A DNA stretch of 64,000 nucleotides from an uncultured bacterium (GCA_902761035.1 CACWIW010000008.1:1-64000); one strand, 5' to 3'. Shown: positions 41,773 through 50,363, numbered from the stretch's first letter. Numbers and translations: made by a program. The notes: generated by a model from the sequence alone, not told the origin.

Positions 41773-43200
41773 TCAGTCACGCGGACGATTGATGAACGAC
41801 TCGCACAGGAACAACCCCAGGAAGTCCTCAGGGTGTTCCGCGAGCGTCTTGTCCTTGTTAAGGTAAGCATTTATGTCCGCATCCTTCAGTACACCTTTAG
41901 CCTTCTCTGTTTGCATGAGCGAATGTAGCGTCTCTGCACACATGACTCCTTTTAGCGCCGCCCAGTCCGCAAGCAACTTCCCGTCCTTACCACGTCGGCC
42001 GAGTTCGTATGGTTCCAAGAAACCCGCTAGTTTATAGGCGAAGCCCGCCAGCCGTTCTTTACTATTGGTCAACTTGTCGTATATCTCAAGAGCAGGCGCT
42101 CTTTCCAGCATTTCCGTTTTCCACTTACATCCCCAATGTAGGATTTCTCCAGAACGTTTCAAAACGCTCACCGCAAGGGCGTCGCGTCCGTAAACATGCT
42201 TGGCACGGCTTTCTGCTAGACGCGCCTCCTGAATGATGTCCTGAAGCGGTTCTTTGGCAGAGCCTATGGCAACACCCACCGATGCGGTAACCTTACGTTC
42301 GCCTTTCTCATTTAGTTTTTCCACAAAACTCTCCGCCAACTTCTCGGCAATTCCAAACGCCTTTTCCGCCTTAACAACAGCTAGCACGTCATCCCCGCCG
42401 GCATAGACGCGAACCCCTTCTTCATCGCCTATTGTCACACTTGCTGCATATTTAGCTAGCTTACAGCTGAAAGCTCGATGCTCATCTTTGCCCTTGAAAT
42501 TGGACAGCTTTTCGCCCATGTGGTCGCCGTCTAGGGCTATGACGGCAATATATTTGCCCAAATCGGGCACTTTTAGCTGCTCTGCACGATGCTTCTTGAT
42601 AAGATTCATCGCGCCGCGGCCACTGTTCTTGTTGCCGGCACGATTGCTAACAACGTCCAGCGCTACTTCCTTGCCAGAAAGGAAATCCTTCACCAATCCG
42701 TAGTCTTCCTCGGGCCACGCCGCAAACGTTCTAACATTACGGCGCATGGCCATCAGCTTCCCAATGGCCTTGTAATCTGCGCCCATGTTACCGGTCGGGT
42801 TCTTGAGAATCGCCCATGAAGTCTGTAAGAACGCCTCAACCTGGCTGTCAAACGCAGCAAGGCGATCATCCGATATCTTCTTCCTTGTCTCTGCGGCTAT
42901 TCTCTTCAATTCATCACGCGCCGCGGCTACCGCCATCTCCGCGTATTTCTCGCCTTCTCCCCGAGGAACGCCCACAAGGAAACGATTGGGTATCCTGCTC
43001 AATTCGTCAGCTTTTACGGCAGGGAAAATCGCTGCGTCCCAATACTCAGGAATTTCCTTGAGGGCTGCTGCCGTAATGGTGGAAAGCAATTCCGAACCAG
43101 CCTTTAAGTCTCCTGGCGTTTCGGCCTGCGCGATGAACTCCTGTACCGGTCCCAGCTGGAACAGGAGGAGTTCCTTGTCCTTGTATTCACCTTCTACCAT
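41773..43200 (-). CDS. cmr2: Cmr2/Cas10 lacking the HD nuclease domain
   Basis: The large catalytic subunit, but only 475 residues. It starts directly at the first palm region (LLLFQLGPVQEFIAQAETPGDLKAGSELLS), so the usual N-terminal HD DNase domain is absent. The second palm has LDGDHMGEKLS (224-233) and the cyclase motif YAGGDDVLAVV (GGDD at 268-271), both intact. It should therefore synthesise cyclic oligoadenylate but not degrade ssDNA through HD. It starts after AAAGGATAACTG and lies 13 bp after the ring-nuclease-like gene. Confidence 0.92.
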   Translation of the reverse strand: MVEGEYKDKELLLFQLGPVQEFIAQAETPGDLKAGSELLSTITAAALKEIPEYWDAAIFPAVKADELSRIPNRFLVGVPRGEGEKYAEMAVAAARDELKRIAAETRKKISDDRLAAFDSQVEAFLQTSWAILKNPTGNMGADYKAIGKLMAMRRNVRTFAAWPEEDYGLVKDFLSGKEVALDVVSNRAGNKNSGRGAMNLIKKHRAEQLKVPDLGKYIAVIALDGDHMGEKLSNFKGKDEHRAFSCKLAKYAASVTIGDEEGVRVYAGGDDVLAVVKAEKAFGIAEKLAESFVEKLNEKGERKVTASVGVAIGSAKEPLQDIIQEARLAESRAKHVYGRDALAVSVLKRSGEILHWGCKWKTEMLERAPALEIYDKLTNSKERLAGFAYKLAGFLEPYELGRRGKDGKLLADWAALKGVMCAETLHSLMQTEKAKGVLKDADINAYLNKDKTLAEHPEDFLGLFLCESFINRPRD

Positions 43201-43213
43201 CAGTTATCCTTTC

Positions 43214-43606
43214 TCATTTAGATTGCCATGTAAGCTTCAGGACGTGCCAGCCCGCGATCTGCTCCGGCGTGACCTCCGCGCCGATTGCCGGACGAAATCC
43301 CTCCGGATAGTCCGGGGACAGGAGCCAGCAGGTGTCGAACTCGTCGCCGTCCAGCATCGGACGGCTCCCGGAGGAGAGCGTCACGGCGGGACGCTCCGTA
43401 CGCGGCCGGAGCGAGACGCCTAGCACGCCCTCCGCCGCCGCGCGCGTGTTTTCGTGGCCCCAGAACGACGCCACCTCCGCACCCGCAAGCGCCTCCTTCA
43501 GCGCCGCAAGCGGCTTGCTCTCCACCTCTAGCCGTTCGCAACGCACCAAGCTGAACGGAAAGGAGTTCCCAATCAGGAGCCTCGATTTTGTACCTTGTTT
43601 CTGCAT
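43214..43606 (-). CDS. Crn2/AcrIII-1-like ring nuclease (DUF1874)
   Basis: A 130-residue protein resembling the DUF1874 fold of viral AcrIII-1 and cellular Crn2, which cleave cA4. Shared features are the N-terminal LLIGNSFPFSLV strand, the central VASFWGHENTRAAAEGVLGV with the presumed catalytic His, and the closing EVTPEQIAGWHVLKLTW. Length is close to the family. The ATG at 43606 is preferred over a TTG 18 bp upstream. Placed between a CARF gene and cas10, it would switch off cOA signalling. The GC content is higher than cmr2-cmr6. Confidence 0.65.
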   Translation of the reverse strand: MQKQGTKSRLLIGNSFPFSLVRCERLEVESKPLAALKEALAGAEVASFWGHENTRAAAEGVLGVSLRPRTERPAVTLSSGSRPMLDGDEFDTCWLLSPDYPEGFRPAIGAEVTPEQIAGWHVLKLTWQSK

Positions 43607-43627
43607 CGGCGCGCATTGTATCAAACC

Positions 43628-44824
43628 TCAGTCATTGCATTCTGCTTTCGGATATCCGCGGACATCTTGAAGGAACTGGTCGCCGACTACTTTCAATTTT
43701 CCACGAGGGAAAGCCTCTACATGTCTCCCTCGCTTTGAAACAAGCCTTGCAACTATCTGCTTTTCAAGTCCATGCTTCTCTAGCGACTTCCGCAATTCAT
43801 ACGAAAGACGAGGCACAATTTCAAAAACAGGCTTGTGTCCTTCACCATCCTCTTGTACGCGAGGTGAATCCCTGAAATTAGAAAACCACTTCGGAGCGAC
43901 TTTTTCGTCGCGAAGCGTAAACTCTGCCATGTTCAGTAGCGTTTCATATTGCCGCTCCTGATTGTGCTCGCCTTTGGCTATCAGCAACATAAGCGCAAAA
44001 CATGTATCGCTAAGCTCGCATGCCTTGCCGTCTATTTTCAGGACTCCGCGAGAAGCATCCACAACAAACATTGGCAATGGGAGATTCGCAGGAGGAGCTA
44101 CCCCCTGCACTTTCGAAATGAGCGTCCTATAGGACGGCGGAATCGTCTTGAACTTCTCCTGATACCAGCCGCGCATGCGCACAAAGGGCACTTCGAAGAG
44201 CTCGATGCCAATCTTCGTTGATGAGACCTCTTTGCCCGTCGGCTTTCCGCGGAAGAGCACCTGGTGCGTCATGCCCCTCTGCGGGAAGAAGAACGGCGGA
44301 TACATGCCGCATTCATATTCCGGCGGGATCAGTACATGATACACCTTGTCCTGTTCGCGGCCGAGGAGCGTCATGCACGAGAAGAGAAGCGCGCTCATGG
44401 TTTTGCGCCCGCCGGCGATTGAACACAGGACCGTCGTGTCAGGTGCCCCTGAGTACTTGCGCAGCTCGCCGAGCATGAAGTCGGCCGCGCGCAGGTTGTC
44501 CGCGCCCGTGCGCAGGTCGTCCGCCTCGTTCCCCTGCTCATCGGGCATGACACGGATGTAGGTGTCGCCGAATATGAGCTTGCCGTCGATCACGATCTTC
44601 TCCTTGCGCAATGCGTCCTTCAGCTTTTCCCACACGCAGGATTCTCCAGAAAGAATTGCTTGCGTCAAATCATGCTTTCCCGTCTTTGTCGTAATCACCA
44701 CGATATCATCGGGGACGACTGGTTGTTCCTGGTGCGCAAGCGCCCAGACCGTTTCCGTTAGTACCGCAGGAGACGTGCCCATGCCCACAAGAAGAATAGT
44801 TCGATTTGTCGATACGGATTTCAT
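43628..44824 (-). CDS. CARF-domain protein, Cas_NE0113 (TIGR02584)-like, copy 1
   Basis: A 398-residue protein and first gene of the Cmr operon. The CARF part (about 9-225) has ILLVGMGTSPAVLTETVWAL, VVITTKTGKHDL and CSIAGGRKTMSALLFSCM (134-151). The C-terminal part (about 250-398) could be a winged helix (CFALMLLIAKGEHNQERQYETLLNMAEF) and lacks nuclease motifs. It may be a cOA-responsive regulator or ring nuclease. The CARF-coding half is more GC-rich than the C-terminal half. Confidence 0.85.
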   Translation of the reverse strand: MKSVSTNRTILLVGMGTSPAVLTETVWALAHQEQPVVPDDIVVITTKTGKHDLTQAILSGESCVWEKLKDALRKEKIVIDGKLIFGDTYIRVMPDEQGNEADDLRTGADNLRAADFMLGELRKYSGAPDTTVLCSIAGGRKTMSALLFSCMTLLGREQDKVYHVLIPPEYECGMYPPFFFPQRGMTHQVLFRGKPTGKEVSSTKIGIELFEVPFVRMRGWYQEKFKTIPPSYRTLISKVQGVAPPANLPLPMFVVDASRGVLKIDGKACELSDTCFALMLLIAKGEHNQERQYETLLNMAEFTLRDEKVAPKWFSNFRDSPRVQEDGEGHKPVFEIVPRLSYELRKSLEKHGLEKQIVARLVSKRGRHVEAFPRGKLKVVGDQFLQDVRGYPKAECND

Positions 44825-44956
44825 TGCCGCCGCCTTTCTTTAAAACTACAAACGCTGACTTCTTTATGCCGCGATTTGCGCCGGACGATTTCGTTCGGCT
44901 GATATACGACTATCTGTTCTTCGGCGGCATGCATAATTGGTTCCTTGAACGAAAGT

Positions 44957-44967
44957 AGTATACCAAA
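44957..44967 (-). promoter_or_regulatory. Promoter of the Cmr operon
   Basis: TTTGGTATACT on the minus strand, about 130 bp before the first CARF start codon. It matches the window's extended -10 consensus and lies just inside the island boundary. Confidence 0.6.
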
Positions 44968-45000
44968 AATTGGCGGAGTTGCGGTAGCGATTCTCCGTGG

Positions 45001-45086
45001 ATTTTCCCCGTCACAGGTTCCCCGTAAGGACGTGTTTCAGCCTTCCACTGGCGATTTCGGCAAGGTGGCGTACGACGGCAACGGGC
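45001..45086. repeat. amrS 3' end, right boundary repeat of the island
   Basis: Direct copy of 22238-22321. It includes the amrS stop at 45011-45013 and the last ~25 codons of the intact gene. It is read as the attR-like end of an element inserted at the amrS 3' end. Confidence 0.8.
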
Positions 45087-45859
45087 GTAGGTTGGGCGTC
45101 GGACATCCTGAAACGCGGAAAGAACCGCGTGACGTGCAGGGGAATGTCCGGAGAAACGGACGCCACAAAAGCCGCAATCGCGTCGATGTCGCCTTCCGTG
45201 TCATTTCGCCCCGGCACGACGAGCGTCGTCACCTCCACATGGCATCCGGCGGCGTGGAGCGTCCTGATCGTGCGGCACACCGCCGCGAAGTCGCCGCCGA
45301 CCCAATCGTAGTATTCCTGCGACGGTCCCTTGAGGTCGATGTTCGCGGCGTCGATGAGCGGCGCAAGCTCATCAACGACAGCAGCCTCCGCGCATCCGTT
45401 TGAGACAAGCACGTTGAGCATCCCGCGAGCATGGACCTCACGCGCGCAGTCGCGCACGAACTCCCACCCCACCAACGGCTCGTTGTAGGTGTAGGCAAGT
45501 CCAAGGTTGCCGCGTTCGCGTTTTATCTTAAGCGCAATGTCGGCGAGTTCAACCGGCGTGGCGACCTGGCATGGTACGCCGTCCTCGCCGCACTGCGATA
45601 TAGAGTCGTTCTGGCAGAACGGACACCTGAGGTTGCACCCGAAGCTGCCCACGGAAAGCACTTTTTCGCCTGGATGGAAAAACGCGATCGGCTTCTTCTC
45701 GATGGGATCGAGCGCGAGCGAAGTGATCTTGCCATAGTTCGCCGCAACCACGCGTCCGTTCTCCGCCTTCCGCGCACGACAGGAACCGAACGCGCCCTCG
45801 GCGAGCGTGCAATGCCGCGGACAGGTCCCGCAAACCGCCATTTGTTTCTTGTCGCTCAT
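45011..45859 (-). CDS. amrS: AmmeMemoRadiSam radical SAM enzyme AmrS
   Basis: A 282-residue radical SAM protein of the AmrS/PflA-like group, usually paired with AMMECR1 and MEMO proteins. The N-terminal Cys motif CGTCPRHCTLAEGAFGSC precedes the [4Fe-4S] motif CNLRCPFC in SFGCNLRCPFCQND. YTYNEPLVGWEF and LKGPSQEYYDWVGG are also typical. Start 45859 follows GGAGGATGAAAG. Its 3' end is duplicated at the far side of the CRISPR island. Confidence 0.9.
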   Translation of the reverse strand: MSDKKQMAVCGTCPRHCTLAEGAFGSCRARKAENGRVVAANYGKITSLALDPIEKKPIAFFHPGEKVLSVGSFGCNLRCPFCQNDSISQCGEDGVPCQVATPVELADIALKIKRERGNLGLAYTYNEPLVGWEFVRDCAREVHARGMLNVLVSNGCAEAAVVDELAPLIDAANIDLKGPSQEYYDWVGGDFAAVCRTIRTLHAAGCHVEVTTLVVPGRNDTEGDIDAIAAFVASVSPDIPLHVTRFFPRFRMSDAQPTPVAVVRHLAEIASGRLKHVLTGNL

Positions 45860-45879
45860 CTTTCATCCTCCGAGCGAAT

Positions 45880-45890
45880 ATTATACCAAA
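45880..45890 (-). promoter_or_regulatory. Promoter of amrS
   Basis: TTTGGTATAAT on the minus strand, giving a short leader with a GGAGG site before the amrS ATG. Confidence 0.6.
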
Positions 45891-45945
45891 CCCGCTTGCC
45901 GCCGCTGACTGGGAATGTCGATTGACGATTTTCAAATTTGCCCCC

Positions 45946-45974
45946 TTGACGGGCACGAAGGATTTTGGCATACT
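45946..45974 (+). promoter_or_regulatory. Promoter of the tRNA-Leu/tRNA-Glu unit
   Basis: -35 TTGACG (45946-45951), 17-bp spacer, extended -10 TTGGCATACT ending at 45974, 13 bp before the tRNA-Leu gene. Confidence 0.65.
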
Positions 45975-45987
45975 ATACACCCGTCAC

Positions 45988-46072
45988 GCACCCGTGGTGA
46001 AATTGGCATACACGCTAGATTCAGGTTCTAGTGCCGCAAGGTGTGTGGGTTCAAATCCCACCGGGTGCACCA
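45988..46072 (+). tRNA. tRNA-Leu (CAG)
   Basis: An 85-nt tRNA with acceptor GCACCCG/CGGGTGC, anticodon stem CTAGA/TCTAG, loop TTCAGGT giving anticodon CAG, a variable arm of the class II type, T-loop GTTCAAATC and encoded CCA. Confidence 0.95.
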
Positions 46073-46077
46073 AGGCT

Positions 46078-46152
46078 GGCCCCTTCGTCTATCGGCTAGG
46101 ACATCAGGTTCTCATCCTGAGAAGAGGAGTTCGACTCTCCTAGGGGCTGCCA
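46078..46152 (+). tRNA. tRNA-Glu (CTC)
   Basis: A 75-nt tRNA with acceptor GGCCCCT/AGGGGCT (a G-U end pair), anticodon stem TCAGG/CCTGA with loop TTCTCAT giving anticodon CTC, T-loop GTTCGACTC and encoded CCA. It follows tRNA-Leu by 5 bp. Confidence 0.94.
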
Positions 46153-46173
46153 ATTCGAGAGGCTTGAGTCAAC

Positions 46174-48156
46174 ATGCGGACATTTGGCAAAATCATCAAA
46201 TACTCACTTTTCTGCCTCTTGGGCCTTCTTATTCTCGCTATTGCCGCCTTCCTCATCTTTGAACAGCCAGTTCCCGATTCCCTGCTGCGTCGAATCACTC
46301 AGTCTCTTTCCAACGCCAACTATCTCGTGCGGGCGAACTCTGCCTCGTTCCGTTTCTCGCGGGGACTGAAGATCAACAACCTCCGCGTCCTAGACCGTAG
46401 GAAGCCCGCATCGCAACCCATAATTTCTGCTTCCTGCGTGGACCTCGCGCTCAACTTGCGCCGCATCCCGTGGCCGAAAAGCACGCTGATCAGGTCCGTC
46501 ACCGTCACCGACCTCAGGTATCCACGCCTCCCGGACAGCTACTACATCCCAGATTCCATTGAATTCCCCGGCCGTCCTGATTTCCAGGAGCAGGACGAAC
46601 CGCTGGAACTCGACCTGCCCACCCTCCAGCCCTTCAAACTTACGCTCGTCCGTCCTGAAGTCCTGGGCGTGACGCCTAGGAAAGTCGCTGCGGAGTCCGT
46701 CTCCGTCACGCCGGAAGGCATCCGCGTAGACGGCATCCGCCTAGATTGGCCGGACGCCGATGTACAGATGTCTTTGGACGGCGTGTTCGAGCTCAACCTC
46801 GAGACGCAGCGCGTAGAGGGAGAAGTCCACGGCCTCGCCCGCCAGCACCACATCCGCCCGATGCTCGTGGCACTCGACATCACCAACTCCTACGCCTTCA
46901 TCGACAGCTTCACGCGCGTGGAGAAGCCCGTGGAAGCCTCATGCGCGTTTGACGTCAACCTCCGCAACAACGACCTCCACATCCATCTCGACCTAGCACC
47001 AGAAGGAGGATACTACAACCGCGTGCCCCTTGAGAACGCACGCGGACCCGTAGACGTCCGCGTGTTCGTGCGCGACACTTACCAGAACGCCCGAATCACC
47101 GTCGGACCGCTCGTCGCAAACCTTGCGGACGGCAGCCGCATGTCCGGAACCATCATTTACGAGAACACCAACGACGTCGGATACGTGGACTTCCTCGACG
47201 TGCGATCCAACACGTCGCTCTCAAACGCCCTCGCCGTCGCCGACGTGATGAACGACGGCACGCTCGACTGCCTCGTGCCCGCCACGCCCCCCGCCATAAG
47301 GCTCCATGGCAGACTCGCCGTCGATCCCGCGCACGCCGACATGAACAACCTTTCCGGGGAGCTCAGGTTCACCCGCGGTTCCATCTTCACCGTCCCGCTG
47401 CGCGACGCCTCCGCCCAATTCTCCCTTCGCGGTACAGATGTTTCTTTCTCAGATGCGCGCGCAACGGCAGAGCTCGGCGGCGACATAGCCGGAAGCGCCA
47501 CGATTTCCATCCCCGATTTCCAGCAGGAGAGGGCGTCTTTCCGCGTGGAGGTGTCGGGCAAGGACATCGCCCGTGCCAATTTGGCGGACATATTCAAGCT
47601 CAAGCGCGACGACAAGCATGGGATGTTGAAAGGAGATGTCTGTCTCTCCGGCCCCCTCTCGACCAACCTAACCAGCCAACTCAACGGCAACGGTCTGGTC
47701 TCCTGCACGGACGAGCGTCTTGAACAGATGCCCTTCTTCTACGGTGCCACTGAATTCTTCGCAAAGCACGTTCCGGGCGTCAAATCGCTCGTCAACCTCT
47801 CAGACGCCTCCCTCGGCTTCACGATCACAAACGGCACGCTCTACGCAACCAACGCCATAGTGTCAAGCGACGTTCTGACCATATCCGCAACCGGAACATA
47901 CGACATCCCCAAGGACGACCTTGCGTTCACCGGCAACATCACGCTGAAGGACAACAAGAACTTCCTCATGCAGCTTGCCACTTCTCCCATCCGCTGGACC
48001 GGCGGCAAGATATTCGGTTTCCGCATCAAAGGGAAAATCGACGATCCCTCATGGGCCTACGAACAGAACATAATTCCCAGCTCCGACGATATAATTTCGC
48101 GCTCAAAGGACCTCATCTCCCTGCCGACGAAAATCATCTCACCCCAGAAGAAATGA
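46174..48156 (+). CDS. AsmA-like envelope protein
   Basis: A 660-residue protein with an N-terminal membrane anchor (YSLFCLLGLLILAIAAFLIF) and a long periplasmic beta-rich body. Repeated segments such as GLKINNLRVLDRRK, ARAELGGDIAGSATISIPDF-like strands and a C-terminal TYDIPKDDLAFTGNITLKD fit the AsmA/TamB-related repeat proteins that carry phospholipids between membranes. Its stop overlaps the rnhB start as ATGA. Confidence 0.7.
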   Translation: MRTFGKIIKYSLFCLLGLLILAIAAFLIFEQPVPDSLLRRITQSLSNANYLVRANSASFRFSRGLKINNLRVLDRRKPASQPIISASCVDLALNLRRIPWPKSTLIRSVTVTDLRYPRLPDSYYIPDSIEFPGRPDFQEQDEPLELDLPTLQPFKLTLVRPEVLGVTPRKVAAESVSVTPEGIRVDGIRLDWPDADVQMSLDGVFELNLETQRVEGEVHGLARQHHIRPMLVALDITNSYAFIDSFTRVEKPVEASCAFDVNLRNNDLHIHLDLAPEGGYYNRVPLENARGPVDVRVFVRDTYQNARITVGPLVANLADGSRMSGTIIYENTNDVGYVDFLDVRSNTSLSNALAVADVMNDGTLDCLVPATPPAIRLHGRLAVDPAHADMNNLSGELRFTRGSIFTVPLRDASAQFSLRGTDVSFSDARATAELGGDIAGSATISIPDFQQERASFRVEVSGKDIARANLADIFKLKRDDKHGMLKGDVCLSGPLSTNLTSQLNGNGLVSCTDERLEQMPFFYGATEFFAKHVPGVKSLVNLSDASLGFTITNGTLYATNAIVSSDVLTISATGTYDIPKDDLAFTGNITLKDNKNFLMQLATSPIRWTGGKIFGFRIKGKIDDPSWAYEQNIIPSSDDIISRSKDLISLPTKIISPQKK

Positions 48157-48851
48157 ACACCGTCACCCTCGACCTAGAACACGCCCACCAGCCCGGCACC
48201 ACGGTGATGGGGATTGACGAGGCGGGACGCGGCCCACTTGCAGGTCCTGTGTTCGCCGCCGCAGTCTCCGTGCCGCTAGACGTGGCAGATTCCTTGCTGG
48301 CCGGACCGTGGGCAGCCATCAACGACTCGAAGAAGCTCTCGGAGAAAAAACGCGACTCGCTCGCGAAAATCATCAAGTTCACGCCTTCATGCACATGGGC
48401 CGTCGCCTCAGCCTCCGCCCTCGAGATCGACCAGCTGAACATCCTCCGCGCCACCCACCTCGCCATGCGCCGTGCCGCCCTCGCCCTCGCAGAAGCCCTC
48501 GCCGGCCCGAACTTCGAGCCGCAAACCACGAATCACGAGCCACGAACCACGCCTTTCGCCATTCTTGTTGACGGGTTGGCCGTGCCCTCGCTGCCCTTCC
48601 CCTCGCAGAACGTGGTGAAAGGCGACGCAAAATCGCTTTTCATCGCGGCAGCGTCAATCCTCGCCAAAACCTCCCGCGACGCCTACTGCGTCGAAATGGA
48701 TGCGAAATACCCCGGCTACGGCTTCGCCGTCCACAAGGGCTATCCAACGGCCGCTCACTTCGAGGCGCTCAACCGCCTCGGTCCATGTCCCGAGCACCGA
48801 CAGAGCTTCGGGCCCGTTGCCGAGGCGATATTCTTCCGTGGCGGCCGGTGA
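48153..48851 (+). CDS. rnhB: Ribonuclease HII
   Basis: A 232-residue enzyme that removes ribonucleotides from DNA-RNA hybrids. The motif MGIDEAGRGPLAGPV holds the catalytic Asp-Glu pair. INDSKKLSEKKR, VVKGDAKSLFIAAASILAKTSRD and YPGYGFAVHKGYPTAAH complete the family pattern. The start at 48153 overlaps the asmA-like stop. A short EPQTTNHEPRTT insertion is encoded by an ACCACGAATCACGAGCC-type simple repeat and is absent from typical RNase HII. Confidence 0.95.
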   Translation: MNTVTLDLEHAHQPGTTVMGIDEAGRGPLAGPVFAAAVSVPLDVADSLLAGPWAAINDSKKLSEKKRDSLAKIIKFTPSCTWAVASASALEIDQLNILRATHLAMRRAALALAEALAGPNFEPQTTNHEPRTTPFAILVDGLAVPSLPFPSQNVVKGDAKSLFIAAASILAKTSRDAYCVEMDAKYPGYGFAVHKGYPTAAHFEALNRLGPCPEHRQSFGPVAEAIFFRGGR

Positions 48852-50018
48852 TTACTTGATCGGCCCCCAGCGGTGACTGAAGAAGGGCCAGAACACGCCG
48901 CCCGCGATACCGCAGAGGTTGCGCGCGGGGACAGGCCCCCAGTAGCGGCTGTCGTAGCTCGACGGCGAGTTGTCGCCGCAGGCATAGTATTCGTCCGGCC
49001 CCAGCTTCACTTCGTCGCCTTCGACAAAGATCGTACGCCCCGGCACGTTGTACCGCGCGTCGCCGTTAGGACGGTATCCCGCAAACGGATACGCCTTCTC
49101 GTGCCACTTCTCGTGGTTCTGTATCTGGCGGATGCGAAGCGGCTCCATGGGCTGCTTGCCGTCAACAAGCAAATGTCCGCCCTTGATCGTCAGCGTCTCG
49201 CCGGGAGTGCCGGTCATGCGCTTGATGTAGTGCGTACCCTGCTGAAGCCCCTCGATGCCCGTGGTGGAGAAGATCATCACGTCGCCTCGACGCGGATGGC
49301 GGAAGTTCCACAGCCACCGGTTCACGAAAAGGAAGTCGCCCGTCACGACGAGTCCGCTCCACAACAGCTGTCCAGCCTCCACGCGGTCGCCCGGACGCAG
49401 CCCGTTAGGCAGCGCGTAACCCTGCCGGCGGTACGGCCCGTCGCCCGTCTCGAACGGATGGAGCACGTCCGTTGGCACGAGCATCGAGCCGCTCGTCTTG
49501 CCCATCGCGTCCACCACGCGCATGTCGTAGTGTCCTGTGTTCGTGGGCTGGAACGCGAGGATACCCGAAAACGGCGCCTTGAAGCACTCGTACATCTTGC
49601 CGGTCATGAGCCACTTGCCCCACTTGAGGGGCGTAGTGTCCCATGCACCAACCTGTTCGGGCGCGATAGTCTCGGAGTGGTTGCCGTAAAGCGTGGGCTG
49701 CATCGACCCCGTGGGGATGTTGAAAGGCTCGTAGAAGTACGCGCGGAACGCCATCGCCACCGAAATGGAGACGACGAGGATGTCCAGCCACTCGCGGCAT
49801 CCCTGGAAGCTCTTCGGCGGATCAAGCGTGCCGAGGAGCTCCGCGCACTTTTCCCCGTTGCCTGCGGCAAGGGCCAAGCGCAGTTCGGCCATCTGCTCGT
49901 TCGACGCGCCGAATTCGGGAAGGTCCTCGTGTGCGTAGATGAATTCACGCGCGGCCTTGAGAACTACCTTCTGCTGTTTCTTCTCGCGCGCGGCTTTCGT
50001 AAAGGGCAAGGTAAACAT
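48852..50018 (-). CDS. lepB: Signal peptidase I
   Basis: A 388-residue inner-membrane protease that removes signal peptides. The nucleophile Ser is in FNIPTGSMQPTLYG, the Lys in THYIKRMTGTPGE, and box E is GDNSPSSYDSRYWGPVP. A helix (LDILVVSISVAMAFRAYFY) precedes the catalytic domain. The long N-terminal 65 residues and an insertion of about 90 residues between the Ser and Lys boxes exceed the E. coli length. It ends the oxidoreductase-FTR-trxA operon. Confidence 0.93.
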   Translation of the reverse strand: MFTLPFTKAAREKKQQKVVLKAAREFIYAHEDLPEFGASNEQMAELRLALAAGNGEKCAELLGTLDPPKSFQGCREWLDILVVSISVAMAFRAYFYEPFNIPTGSMQPTLYGNHSETIAPEQVGAWDTTPLKWGKWLMTGKMYECFKAPFSGILAFQPTNTGHYDMRVVDAMGKTSGSMLVPTDVLHPFETGDGPYRRQGYALPNGLRPGDRVEAGQLLWSGLVVTGDFLFVNRWLWNFRHPRRGDVMIFSTTGIEGLQQGTHYIKRMTGTPGETLTIKGGHLLVDGKQPMEPLRIRQIQNHEKWHEKAYPFAGYRPNGDARYNVPGRTIFVEGDEVKLGPDEYYACGDNSPSSYDSRYWGPVPARNLCGIAGGVFWPFFSHRWGPIK

Positions 50019-50036
50019 GTGGAGGGTTCCGTTTGC

Positions 50037-50348
50037 CTAGAGACCGAGCATAGCCACAACGTCAGCCTTGGGCACGAAGCCCACGGACGTCTTCGCCACC
50101 TCACCCTTACGGAAGAGGAGCAGTGCGGGAATGCTCGTGATGCCGTAGCTCGCGGCAATCTCCGGCGCGTTGTCCACGTTCACCTTGCCCACCTTCACGC
50201 GGCCCGCGTACTCCTCCGCGATCTCCGCGACGGTCGGCGCGAGCATCTTGCACGGACCGCACCACGTGGCCCAGAAGTCAACCAGCACGGGAAGCTCCGA
50301 CTGGAGCACCTCGGCGGCGAAGTTTTCGTTCGTAAGTTCGATTTCCAT
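50037..50348 (-). CDS. trxA: Thioredoxin
   Basis: A 103-residue thioredoxin with the redox motif FWATWCGPCKMLAP, the cis-Pro in SYGITSIPALLLF and the typical ending VGFVPKADVVAML. It lies 15 bp after a ferredoxin-thioredoxin-reductase-like gene, its likely electron donor. Confidence 0.96.
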   Translation of the reverse strand: MEIELTNENFAAEVLQSELPVLVDFWATWCGPCKMLAPTVAEIAEEYAGRVKVGKVNVDNAPEIAASYGITSIPALLLFRKGEVAKTSVGFVPKADVVAMLGL

Positions 50349-50363
50349 TTCTTTCTTCTTTCC

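Noticed and set aside
22322-45000. Search for an integrase, recombinase or Cas6 in the island
   Set aside because: No tyrosine or serine recombinase pattern and no Cas6-like Gly-rich RAMP outside Cmr subunits was recognised. Absence rests on reading only.
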